The notes under the pieces were generated by a model. That model had not been told where the DNA came from. It did not search any database and saw only the letters and a list, made by a program, of their open reading frames with translations. Below, one piece after another: positions 48,693 to 59,300 of a stretch of DNA of 64,000 nucleotides. The translations under genes and the position numbers were made by a program. The DNA comes from Antedon mediterranea. Lineage: Eukaryota > Echinodermata > Crinoidea > Comatulida > Antedonidae. Location: contig NC_092679.1 of the NCBI RefSeq assembly GCF_964355755.1, forward strand, positions 23,870,432-23,934,431. Direction: 5' to 3'. Each line of letters begins with the position of its first letter. Position 1 is the first letter of the stretch.

Positions 48693-51600
48693 TCAATTAA
48701 TTGCTTCAAGCTCCACCTCAAATGTTAGCCTAGAATTAGGCGGGATCCTGGAAACTTCAATTAAGGAAATCAATAATAAAAAAATATATATATAAAAAAA
48801 GGTTTCTCCTGCATTAGTATTCTAACAAGTTTTGGTTCAAGGTTCTAGCAAGAATTTGACTTAATATTAGTAAAAAAATAATATTTGGCAAAAATGGCGT
48901 TTCATACATAATACTTGAGCTGGAATTGCAATGCTGCCCAACATAAGAGAGACTTAGGCAAGTCAAATCATATAAAACCGTTTGGGGGCATTATTTCCCT
49001 ATGCTATAATACACAGTGCCTTCTTGTGTTGCAACAAGGCTAATTATTCATGGCGTTTTCAAAATTTCAATAGAAAATAATTTTAAAATAATTAAAATAT
49101 TAAAAAATAATTTATAAAAATGTTATTATTTTATTAATATTACTGTATTATTCATTGTTACTAAGTTTATTCAAAAAAATATTACAAGGCTAAATTAAAA
49201 CAATATTTAAAAAAAAATTTACGAAAAAGTAGAGTTTAGTCCCACAGGGCACGGAAAATGATAGTTTGGCCTTGTGCCAACCACCAGTATTACTTGCACT
49301 CACTAGGGTAAGTTTCAATTGTAGGTAACACGCCCTTTATTTACCTAAGTTTTCAGGCTATAACAACAAAATTGGCAATTATGGGATTTCACAAGAAAAT
49401 CAAATATGCATTATACAGTACAGAATAATTTGCAAAAATAATTTAAAAGAAGAACATTTGTTACAAATTAATTGATAGAATCAAAAAGGATACTTTCCTT
49501 CAATTCCCTTGGCACCGTACGCCCACTCTGGTTCAATCACAATCTCTGCTCGCTCACGGATTCCCATCGTTAACAACGCTTCATCCCACTATTAAAAAAA
49601 AACATTTCAACTAATTAATTGAATCATTCTCAGGAATAATAATAATATTTTGCTCTTCCCAATGATCTAAAATCCATCAATAATCAATATATTTTTAACA
49701 TTAAACTAAAAAGTATCTCATCTTTGATATTCCTATCTGATTTTATATATTGCGGTTTTATGATATTGTTGCTCTTTACTTTATATTACCTTTTTTACAT
49801 TTTATATGTCATTTTTTATTATATCTTTCACATTTCCATATGTCCTTCTTATGATCCTTGTTCACTTTCAAATCTCAGATTTCTTTTGCAATGGATTCCA
49901 TTGGAAATAAATTGACATGTCGATTTTGTCCTTGCATCCATTCACTTTGGTTTCATTCAATTTTAATATTCCAATTGTTGTATTTTTTCTTTGTTATGTA
50001 TTTTAAATGTATTAATTGTCCCAATTCACAAGAGTGGTCCCAAAAAACTAATCTGTAACTATCGTCCTATTTCGTTATTGCCTACTATGTCTAAGATTTT
50101 TGAGCGCATTGTGCATGATGGTTTGTCATCACATGTTGCTAATGCTTTAAGTCCTAGGCAGCATGGTTTTGTCTCTGGGAGATCATGTCAAACCAACCTC
50201 GCACTGCTTCTTGCTACATCATACGATGCAATTAACAGCAAGAAGCAGTGCGATGTGATTTACACTGATTTCTCTAAGGCTTTTGATTCCGTTTCCCATG
50301 ATTTGCTTATTTTTAAACTTTCAAAATTTGGTTTATCCGGTTCACTGTTAAGTTGGTTTAAAAGCTATTTAACTAATAGACAACAGCGTGTTGTCATTGG
50401 GGGAGAGACATCTGATTGGCTCCCTGTGTTATCGGGCGTTCCGCAGGGCTCGATCCTGGGCCCGCTTTTGTTTAATTTATTTATCAACGATCTTCCTTTA
50501 AAATTTAATCATTCCGAGTCTCTTTTATTTGCTGACGATCTGAAATTGTTTAAAGTGATTACCACTCCACAGGATGCTTTTTCACTTCAGGAGGATCTGG
50601 ATGGTCTCGTGGAATGGACGGAGAAGTGGGGGATAAAACTTAATGCTAATAAATGCAAATATTTATCTATAACACTTAAAAAAAGGCCTGTGCTCTTCAA
50701 TTATAATCTGAGTGGACATGATCTTGAGATGGTTTATGTATGGAAAGATTTAGGTATTTTTATTGATAGTAAATTAAATTTTTGTTCACATATTAATCAT
50801 GTGTTGTCAAAAGCTAATAGAATGATGGGCTTAATATGGAGAAATTGTAGGTTTATGAACGACGGCAGGGCACTTTTATCTTTATACAAATCTATTATAC
50901 GTCCTCACCTTGAATATTGTTCCGCAATTTTCAATTCAATTTCTCCATGTCAGGCCCGTCGAATCGACACTGTTCAACGGAAGTTTGTTCGATTCCTGTC
51001 TTATAACTGTGTTAATTTTGCCTTTTCCATTGATTCTGTCAGCAATCGTCGAACGATATCTGATATGGTTTTTTTATATAATATTTTAAATTCTAAATAT
51101 GACTGTTCATTAATTTCACTATTTAGTTTAAATGTTCCTGGTCGTACACGAAATAGACATTTATTGCATATTCCTTTTAGCCGTGTCGACTGTACTAAGA
51201 GGGGACTTTTTCATAGACTACCTTATACATTTAATAATCTAAATAGCAATCATATCGATATTTTTAATGATAGACTTGGTTATTTTAAGAGGACGATGAT
51301 GTGTTCACTTCTTGAACAGTCTGCATAACCTGTTTTAATTGAAATTTTTTATGGCATGCCAATCTATGTTTTCTATATATATATATATATATATTTTATC
51401 TGTATTTTATTGTTAACCGTTTTTGATGTTGTATTGTTTTATGTTTCAAACCTGTTAGTGGCGGTATTTATCGCTGTTGGTTTTGATTGAATAAAATAAA
51501 AAATAAAATAAAAATAAAAAGTATTGTTGAATGGATGCTAAATGAATAAATAAATAAATAAAAAGAATGAATGCAAAAACTCACCCCACGAATGACTTTT

Positions 51601-53553
51601 CCTGTTCCAACTTTAAACCGTAGTGCTTGTGCATTCTTCTTCTTTCGACCTACATTTAAAAATAAAGTATTATAAATTTTATTATTATATAATATGTTTT
51701 AATATTATTCTGATACATTTCAAATATATTTAGGTGAGTCTCTATGTTCATTCTAAACGTAGTTAGCTGTGCTGTTAAGTGTGGTTTTAAGTAGGACTCA
51801 AAGCAACGACATAAGAACAATGCACCAATCACAAGCGACAGTTTGGACGATCCATTGCATCTGATTGGTCAAATTACTTGTCTGGCCGTTACCTCCTTGC
51901 ATCCTAGTGTGAACAAAGTTTTAGGAGCTTATCGTACTAAGCCCTGGCATTTGTGTGGTGGTAGGGTGGCCAGTTCCTTTCCAGACCGCCTTTTCCTCAA
52001 CAAGGTACTCATTTTTAGATGAATGAACTGGTTGTTCTTATCTAACCAGGTCAAAGTCCACGGCAACTAATGTCTCGGGTGAAAAACACACCGATGAGAG
52101 GCCTGATTTTGTTTTGAGATGTTCCAAGTTGTTATGGTGCCTGTATCTATTACACTGGTATTAAACTGACCTATCATAGTAATCAAATAACACGCAAGTA
52201 TGTTTCTCCCGAAATTTCTCACGGCTCGCATATATGAAAACGGAGATCAAACTTGGTTACAAGTTGTAACAATTTATGAAGATGTGAAAAGGGTATTAGT
52301 TACCTGTTACTATATTGGTATCAAAGACCGTTCCATCGTCCAGTTTTCCTGTATACCAGACGTGTACAGTGTCTCCCTTGTGGGGTAAACTCCTGTCATC
52401 TCCTTTCTTCAATATACGTTTTTTGTATCTTGGAGGCTCTTTCTAAAAATTGAAATACAGTCAACACACCTGCCAACATTTGGGAATAAGATATAGGAAC
52501 ACAAAAAGTGTTTAAATGCAAACTTAAATAATTACTAAATTGTAATTCAACTGAAAATGAGATAATATAATATATCAATACTTTGGCCTCAGGAACTTTT
52601 TCAACAACAACTTTTTCTGTCACTTTCAGCTCTTCTGTTGCCTTGGTAACCTCTGCTACTTCCTCCTCTTCTTCATTACCACTTTTGAAAGCCTAAAAAA
52701 AAATATTTTCTTAAACCATCTTAAATCTAAACTCAATACCAGGGTTTCTTTCAATGAAATGTATAAAGCATGTGAACTGCAAATTTACCTTGGTTTCAAA
52801 GAGTTCATTGTATATAACTACAAGAGCTTCTTTTTTGAACGCTTTTGCAATATTTTTGGTGGCACCAAGCATCTTTTTCTCACCTAAAAACTATAGAAAG
52901 AAATGGAATTATAAATTAAATAAGATTAAGAAACCAATTGTTAAACAGTAGCAACAATGTAAAATTCGATCAAACAAGTATCCACAACGCATCATCAAGG
53001 CACAATGTAAAGCTACTGTAGATGATAGAAAAACAGGGCATTTAAATGCAGAATTTGACAGAGTTGATAGGCTATAGAATAAATTACTGTACTATTCTAT
53101 ATAATAATTAATAGTAATATGCAATGATTGATGATTGACTGCTGTGCTGGGATCAAACAAAAATTATCAAACATGTTTCATTAAAAAAAAAACAAGCAAA
53201 CAATGGCTAGTTTTAAAGTTACACTACAGTAAATTTAAAATCATAGTTGGTGTTGGTTGATAAGCAAAGACCCACAAAATCATAGAAGGACGAAACGACC
53301 TAGTTTATCACAGTCACCTAGCCACACCGAGTCGTAAAGTCCCACACATCAACTTTACCTATCAATTTTAGCCTACAATTCTGGGCCTAGGCCTAGCTAG
53401 GTTTAAACTAAAATGTCTCATATATAAACTAGATCTAACAAGGACCTTTCTTGCAGCATGTTCCTGAATAAAAATAATTATATCTTTTTTTCCAACATCA
53501 TCTGAGTTAATTTCATCAGAGGACCACTTTCGTTCAACATCTGCACAAGCCAT
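48693..53553 (-). CDS. FKBP3: FKBP3 (FKBP25) nuclear peptidyl-prolyl isomerase, complete, 224 aa, seven exons
   Basis: Peptidyl-prolyl cis-trans isomerase that, in known animals, is nuclear and binds nucleic acids and chromatin proteins. Exons on the minus strand: 53553-53446, 52890-52789, 52692-52582, 52442-52304, 51649-51585, 49588-49494 and 48747-48693. They sum to 675 nt and join in frame, giving 224 residues, the same length as human FKBP3. Residues 1-70 form the N-terminal helical domain (KKDIIIFIQEH, EKKMLGATKNIAKAF, YNELFETK). Residues 71-107 are a variable, acidic linker. Residues 108-224 are the FKBP fold, with KKGD, WYTGKLDDGTVFDTN, the GRKKKNA basic loop typical of FKBP25, FKVGTGKVIRGWDEALLTM, EPEWAYGAKG and IPPNSRLTFEVELEAI. 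The ATG has a good context (AAGCATGG). The exon 1 donor, AAAG|GTCCTT, is weak. Intron 5 contains an antisense retrotransposon. Confidence 0.95.
49717..51515 (+). mobile_element. 5'-truncated non-LTR retrotransposon (LINE)
   Basis: Lies in FKBP3 intron 5, antisense to the host gene. It covers an open reverse-transcriptase frame, a (TA)n run at about 51375-51394, a 3' UTR ending GGCGGTATTTATCGCTGTTG, and an AATAAAATAAA-type tail to about 51515. AAAAAGTAT flanks both ends (49708-49716 and 51516-51524) and may be the target duplication, though it overlaps the A-rich tail. The endonuclease half is absent. Confidence 0.85.
49991..51328 (+). CDS. LINE reverse transcriptase, N-terminally truncated, 445-codon open frame
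   Basis: Non-LTR reverse transcriptase. The RT domain starts at about residue 9 with IVPIHKSG, followed by NYRPISLLPTMSKIFERI, HGFVSGRSCQTNLA, the metal-binding YTDFSKAFDSVSH (first catalytic Asp), SGVPQGSILGPLLFNLFIND, LLFADDLKLF (FADD catalytic pair), then GIKLNANKCKYLSI and the thumb and C-terminal region with RPHLEYCSAIF. No stop or frameshift interrupts it, so the insertion is fairly young. The first residues before IVPIHKSG are not conserved; the ATG is just the first Met of the surviving frame. Motifs fit the Jockey/CR1 group; the exact clade needs a tree. The endonuclease domain expected upstream is missing. Confidence 0.93.
   Translation: MLCILNVLIVPIHKSGPKKLICNYRPISLLPTMSKIFERIVHDGLSSHVANALSPRQHGFVSGRSCQTNLALLLATSYDAINSKKQCDVIYTDFSKAFDSVSHDLLIFKLSKFGLSGSLLSWFKSYLTNRQQRVVIGGETSDWLPVLSGVPQGSILGPLLFNLFINDLPLKFNHSESLLFADDLKLFKVITTPQDAFSLQEDLDGLVEWTEKWGIKLNANKCKYLSITLKKRPVLFNYNLSGHDLEMVYVWKDLGIFIDSKLNFCSHINHVLSKANRMMGLIWRNCRFMNDGRALLSLYKSIIRPHLEYCSAIFNSISPCQARRIDTVQRKFVRFLSYNCVNFAFSIDSVSNRRTISDMVFLYNILNSKYDCSLISLFSLNVPGRTRNRHLLHIPFSRVDCTKRGLFHRLPYTFNNLNSNHIDIFNDRLGYFKRTMMCSLLEQSA
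51783..51926. mobile_element. Degenerate MITE family 2 relative
   Basis: In FKBP3 intron 4. ACCAATCACAAGCGACAGTT and CTGATTGGTCAAATTACTTG form the family core, followed by CCTCCTTGCATCCTAGTGTGAACAAAG. The ends are too worn to define. Confidence 0.5.
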
Positions 53554-54847
53554 GCTTCTTTTTTTAGAGAATGTTTAGTCTAGACGTGTTGTAGCTGTTT
53601 ATTGACAATTACGTGAACTTGATGTATGCGATGCTTGTTTATAAAACGCTTCTACGGCTGTGTGTGATAGGCTATAAAGTTTTGGGGTGAGTAAATAATT
53701 ACAAACGAACATATATTAAATACCCTGGATACAAACAACTTCCGGTATGACATTTCACTCTTTTTTGTTAGGTTTGTTTACATGTTTTGCTATATGATAA
53801 GCAAGTTATGCAAAATATCGTTTCTTTTAATAATGGCAAAGTATAATGATCAGGTTTTTCTACTAGACCTAGGCCTAGGCTAGGCTATTAATTATTATTG
53901 TATGCATGATGACGTTTTAGGCCAAGCTAGCCTAGTAGCTAGCCTAGCCTAGCCTAATAGGGCCCTAGCTAGTAGGCCTAGGCTAGTTAGTACAGCCAGC
54001 CGGGAAGCCTAGCCCTCCCTAGCTAGGCCTAGCTAGTAGCTAGGCCTACTAGCCTAGGCTAGACCTACTAGGCCTACTACTACTACTAGCCCTACTAGGC
54101 TATAGGCCTAGTAGTACTATTAGTAGGCTGGCGCACCCTGCTGGCCTATATTGTAGTGTAGAGTAGTACTACTAGTAGTAGGCTAGTCTAGGCCCTCTCT
54201 TCTACATGCTGAAGAAGGGCTAGCTAGGATAGGAAGGAGGCCTAGCCTATGACCTAACTAGGTCTATACTAGGCCTAGAGTAGTACTACTACTAAGTAAG
54301 CCTATTTATTAGTAGTATTAATTACTCCGCTAGGCTATAGAGACTAGGCTAGGCCAGGTCAGGAGAGAGCCTTCTTTTCTAGCTAGAGTAGATAGGGCCT
54401 AGCTAGGCTAGATAAATTAGATTAGAGTCTACTACTACAGGCCTACTTATATATAGGTCTGGTGTGCCTGGCTAGGCTAGGTCTGTTCTCTTTTCTAGGT
54501 ACATGCATACTACTATATTATTATTATATTTATCCAGCTTCCCAGACCGTTGACAGATGCTGCAGTCCTAGATAGAAAGCCCATCAGCTTTCATTAGAAA
54601 ACTTCATATTCATTTTTTTGTCTTTTATGACGTGTAAACTGACTTTGGGGTTGGGTCAACCGGCTCAGCTACAGTGATTAAGTTCACTTAGGTTGACCCT
54701 CGTCTACCCAATTTCATTTTTTTAAATATGTATAGGCCTATACTCAAATAGACCGAATAAATAATGAAATGAAATTAAATCCATGCCTTAGAATAATTAG
54801 TATAATTTTTTGTTTTTTTCAGCCACTGAATTCAAGATAAAAACACA
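53554..54847. promoter_or_regulatory. Shared head-to-head region between FKBP3 and AIDA
   Basis: The two start codons face away from each other, 1.3 kb apart. AIDA's start lies in an exon that opens at 54823 after TTTTTTTCAG, so a non-coding first exon must lie upstream. A strong donor-like GGG|GTGAGTAA at 53687, about 130 bases from the FKBP3 ATG, would put that exon next to FKBP3 and imply a bidirectional promoter. The first-exon placement is inference. Confidence 0.5.
53862..54500. repeat. CTAG/AGGCCT-rich low-complexity tract
   Basis: Dense overlapping copies of CTAG, TAGGCCTA, GCTAGGCTAG and CCTAGGCCTAG, mixed with ACTACTACTAG runs. The same short palindromes are sparse on either side. 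No period holds for long, so this is not a simple tandem array. If AIDA exon 1 ends at 53686, the tract lies in AIDA's first intron. Confidence 0.85.
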
Positions 54848-57800
54848 ATGTCTGATATTAGTAAATTAATATCAAATTGGAATGCATCTTTTACAAAAGG
54901 AACTGATTTTGATAGTTGGGGACAGGTAGTAGAGGCTGTGGATGAATATGACATGTTGGTATCATTTTATCTGTATATTTTCATTGTTAAAGCTTGGTTC
55001 ACACAACACAAGCAAGTTGATCAGGACTGTTCTATTACTTGAGATTGGACAAATCACTTTTCGCGTTTTTGATTATTTTGTATGTTTATGATTTTGTGAA
55101 TGGAAATAAAAAGAAAGAAAGAAAGTTTAATAATGAAGCCTAGGCATAGAGGACACCATATTGTGTTTCTCTTTTGAAATGTTTAACACAATTTCTTTAT
55201 TATTTAATCATTTTGTTCTTTATTTGTTTAGGCTTTCAAAACAATTACTCAAAGAAGCATCTCCAGATTCTATAATCTTTTCAGAAAAGCAAAAGGTTAG
55301 TTAGTGTAACTGTACACCTTGTTAATTGTGTGTATATTACTTTGGTTTAGATCAAAGCACACCCGCTGTTAATAATCAGTAGGTCTAGTATATAACTTCA
55401 CAAATACTTATCAATGTCAATGTGCTTTGTATATGGAGTTATTGTATATGAATAAATCAGTTGTAGCAAATGTAATCTCAGAATTCACTAAGATTCATAA
55501 ACTCTTGTTGAAAACTCTCTAATTCTGTATATTCTCTCTTTTTTTTTCGTTCAATAGAAAACTTTACTCAAAATATCTGGAAGTTTGAAATTACGTAAGG
55601 AAGCTATTAATGTAAGAATTTGATTTATTTCGATACCATAAAGGATCTTGTCAAAGGTCAAGCGCCTTCAGCCTGCCACGTTTCGATACCATACAGGAAG
55701 AACATACTCAAACAAAACCAAACAAAAACCACATTTGCATGGTTTCATGAATAGCCTAAATTCTTACATCACAGGTTCCTAACTAAGGGAGTGGAGCTGT
55801 AACATGCTTTCCTTCCAATCCCAAGTTCCATGGTTGAATCCTGACGTACTTCCAATCCTGACCTAGTGCCAGGGTTGTAACTTATGACTCTTTTAACTCC
55901 ACTCCCGAACCCTCTATTGAGTCTTGGTTTATAAGCATGTTGAATTATACAAATAGTTTATCCATCCTGTAATTGGCGAGTTACTCACTTTTAGATGCAT
56001 ACAAAAGGTTTTTGAAACAATCTAACAATTTTTTTTTTCTGGTATAAGGAATAATTTCTTTTTCTTTTTCAAGAATCCAAACAGTGCTAATGGAATATCA
56101 CTGGAGGATATGAAAAAAGTCCAAAAAAGTATGTATTGTCTATATTTAAACTGTTTTAAATAATTTTTTCTTATCCACACATACATAGTTTATACTGATG
56201 TTTTTTGGTTATAGCTCTTGCAGATATTATGTCAAGCAATCAGAAGGAATTTCCAATCCATGTACCTGCATCTACTACAAGGTAGAGTACTGTAATAATA
56301 GGTACTTTCCAATTTGTACCAGTCGACTACGACCCATGTGGACGTGAACTTCGCGCACGTTCACACAAAAGTCCCTATTGTCATTACAACTACTCCTCTC
56401 ATCATTAAATTACACTCTGTTATTATCAATGATGATAATAATAAGCACACCACTAATATCATACCACGCATAGATAAATCTAGGGTAATAGTTGGAGAGA
56501 GTGCACTCGTCCCATGGCTCCATACATTTTAAAGTTAAGTTTAGCACTTAATTTTACCCCCACCCCCACAATTACTGTTACAAAATCTTGATTACACCTC
56601 TGCCACCATCATTTATACTGTACATTATTGTTACCATCAATGCTATTGTATGCAAATATTATTCAATATATGTGCAGCTAAAAATACTAAGTAAGTAAGT
56701 ATAGCATAAAGGCCAATTTACACAGACGAGTGGTAACGGTAATAAAATCTATTTTATTCCTTATGACCATTTACACAAAACATAGAGAGAAGACGGACAG
56801 TTGCCGCTCAGGATAGATACAGATTCTACGTGGGACAAGCTACGCTGTTTTCCATTTACCGTTACAGCTCGTCTGTGTAAATTATTGCAAGAATTCTCTT
56901 CCAATTTTCATAGATGTTATCTTATCATTGTAGACCACCAAAAGTGAAAAAAGGATTTGATCTCGAGTTGGATGACAGCGAAAATGAAGATGAGGAATTT
57001 GAAGATGAGGATGACGACGAGGATGAACATCATCACAAATCTTCAATTTCAAAAACTGGCGGTGAAGGCACGCTTAAAGGTAACAAAGCTCAACATCTAG
57101 TTGGTTGCCACGGTGTAATAGTTCACACTGGTCTAGCCATGTATAAAACATACAGGACATAAAGCAACCCGCATATCAAACTTACCTAATTTACATGTGA
57201 ATGTCGAGTCAGTGACCGAGCGGTTAAGACAGGGTACTGCAATCGACAGCCATAATATCGGCACAGGTTCAAGGCTCTCAATGATCATAGTTCTTGTAGT
57301 ACAAGATAAGAAAAGTAAAAACTAGAGGTCCAGTGTAAGGATCTGGCTTGTGTACACTTAAAAAACCTAGTGCATCTTTTAGAAAAATCATGGTGGTGGG
57401 AGGATGGGTCAGTGGCCTGCCCTGGTCTTCTGGTCTATTTCAGTCGTTATCACTTCTTGGGGGTAACACATCGTGTTGTTGGAATTATTTTGTTGCCTCA
57501 AGAGAGACTATGATATTTCCCAATGGATGAAAGGAACTAATGACATGTGAATTGATGATATCTTTTCTCAATTTGATTTCCTTACACAGGATCTTTGCTA
57601 CGGATGATTCCTCCTGAAGCAGGTGCAACAAGGCTGACGGTGGCAATTGATAAAATTGGTTTTAAAGATGCTTTAGTTTACATAGATCCTTTTATTGTCA
57701 TTTCAGTTAAAGGTAATTTCTTATACTACTTTTTTTGTTTTTCCTTTGTATTCCCTCACAGCCTTTTATCATTTCTTCGGAATTTTAATCATATATCATT

Positions 57801-59143
57801 GAATTAAATTTTATTTCAATATATATCTTTCTTTGAAACAGAAATTACTGATTTTGTTCATTCTCTTTTTTGTGTTTTATTTTTCACTTGTTATGTTTAA
57901 AGACATAAAAAGAAAATCAATTAAAATCCTTTTTTTATAAAAAAATCTTACAATAATGAATAAATGTTTCGCAAGTACACAAAGTTTTGATACAGTTTTT
58001 AATCATTAACTCTTCCATACTGTAGATGTCAGTGGTGTAGCTGTGACTGCCGTCCAATCTACTCCAACATCAATTAAAAAAGAGGATCCTTACGTATTAT
58101 TTGGAGTTGATGTGGAAATTCAAAAATATATAGAAAAACTACCAAAAGGTATTATTATTATTATTTATTGCCAAAAACCAGTTACAAACAAACAAAACAC
58201 AGAAACTAAGGGAGTAGGCAGGAACCTAAAAGTGAACCTAATCACTATAACAAGAGTTCAGGTTCCGTACTCCCAAAGTAACAACAATTGTTTGATTGGC
58301 AATGGTAATGATTGTTGGCAATCTTGGTGGCAACAACTATGCCTGTTTTATGATAGGAGAAATTATTTGTGCGAATCCAACATTTTGCAAAGATGCTCAT
58401 GATTGTGTGACAATTCATTTCTGAGCTCTGATTGGTTGCGCAAATTTTCGCTTTGCTTTCTTAAAATTTAACGTTAAGAGTAGGTTCTTTTAAGATTAAA
58501 CTAATTAATTTTTTCAATCTTGAAAATGTTTGCAGTTAAGTTTTTGTAGAGACAACTAGCATATGTGTTTGGTTCTTCTTTATTTGCCTGTCTGTTTTCT
58601 ATTGGCAGAAATCTTGAATAAGCTAATAACATTTACATTTTATTTTATTTTGCAGGCTCAGCAATATTCTTTGAATTTAAACATTACAAGCCAAAGAAGC
58701 GCATTACAAGTACAAAATGTTTTGCTTTTCTTGAGATGGATGAGATTAAGGAGGGACCAATGGTAGTGGAATTGTAAGTTAAATTCATGTACCCCATTTA
58801 AACTAAACGAGTGTTATTGTGTTTTGTTTCTTTTTTTTTATATTTTTTAAATTCTTGTACATAATTTTGTGGCACTGTGGCTTGGTGGTTGACATGCTTG
58901 CTTAGCAATCCCATGGTCCAAATCTTGGAACTGTTCACTTCTATCTTAGCCTTGTATGAAACTGGAGAGCATTTTGGAAAGCATGGGTTTCCCATCCTGT
59001 AGTTGGCATATGCTATATTTGCTGAATACTCTATATTTCTTTTCAGATACAAAAAACCAACAGATTACAAAAGAAAGAAATTAAACCTTTTGACAAACAA
59101 GCCATTATATCTTCATCTATTCCTAACGTTACACACCGATTGA
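54848..59143 (+). CDS. AIDA: AIDA (axin interactor, dorsalization associated), complete, 317 aa, ten coding exons
   Basis: In vertebrates AIDA binds Axin, restrains JNK signalling and affects dorsoventral patterning; its C2 domain binds lipid membranes. Coding exons: 54848-54954, 55232-55295, 55558-55611, 56074-56128, 56215-56281, 56934-57079, 57590-57712, 58026-58148, 58656-58773 and 59047-59143. They total 954 nt and join in frame. Residues 1-115 are the N-terminal helical domain (GTDFDSWGQVVEAVDEYDML). Residues 125-150 are a highly acidic linker (NEDEEFEDEDDDEDEHHH), longer than in the human protein. Residues 166-317 are the Aida-type C2 domain: IDKIGFKDALVYIDPFIVIS, YVLFGVDVEIQKYIEKL, AIFFEFKHYKPKKRITSTKC, FLEMDEIKEGP, ELYKKPTDYKRKKLNLLT and KPLYLHL. 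The human protein is about 306 aa. The first donor (CAT|GTTGGT) is weak; it was chosen because only it keeps the frame and the EYDMLSKQL alignment. A MITE starts about 15 bases past the stop. Confidence 0.95.
56715..56883. mobile_element. MITE family 3, single copy, 169 bp
   Basis: In an AIDA intron (56282-56933). Perfect 16-bp ends AATTTACACAGACGAG and CTCGTCTGTGTAAATT, then inner inverted TGGTAACGGTAA and TTTACCGTTAC. Confidence 0.85.
57208..57278 (+). pseudogene. Degenerate tRNA-Ser/Leu-like sequence
   Basis: In an AIDA intron. GTGACCGAGCGGTTAAGACA matches the D-arm style of class II tRNAs, and CAGGTTCAAGGCTCT resembles a B box. Stems do not close, so this is a tRNA-derived SINE or pseudogene remnant. 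Confidence 0.4.
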
Positions 59144-59156
59144 TGAACCATTAAGC

Positions 59157-59300
59157 CTTAAATCTACACTATCAAACTTTTTGTGACAAAATAATGTGAT
59201 ATGGCCATATATGGTATGACGTCATAACAATACGATATTTTGGCATATCACTACCCTATTTGGACACACTTTTTTGTCAAACTAGTTTGTTAGTGTAGAT
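59157..59300. mobile_element. MITE family 1, copy 6, in the AIDA 3' UTR
   Basis: Starts CTTAAATCTACACTATCAAA and ends ACTAGTTTGTTAGTGTAGAT. The interior keeps ATGTGATATGGCCATATATG, TATGACGTCAT and CATATCACTACCCTATTTGG. It begins about 15 bases after the AIDA stop, so AIDA transcripts should carry a hairpin in the 3' UTR. Confidence 0.8.

Noticed and set aside
56914-57162. Stand-alone acidic 82-codon protein
   Set aside because: This is AIDA exon 56934-57079 read beyond both splice sites.
58866-58930. tRNA-like GGCTTGGTGGTTGACATGCT block in an AIDA intron
   Set aside because: Only a weak A-box resemblance, with no clean B box or closing stems.
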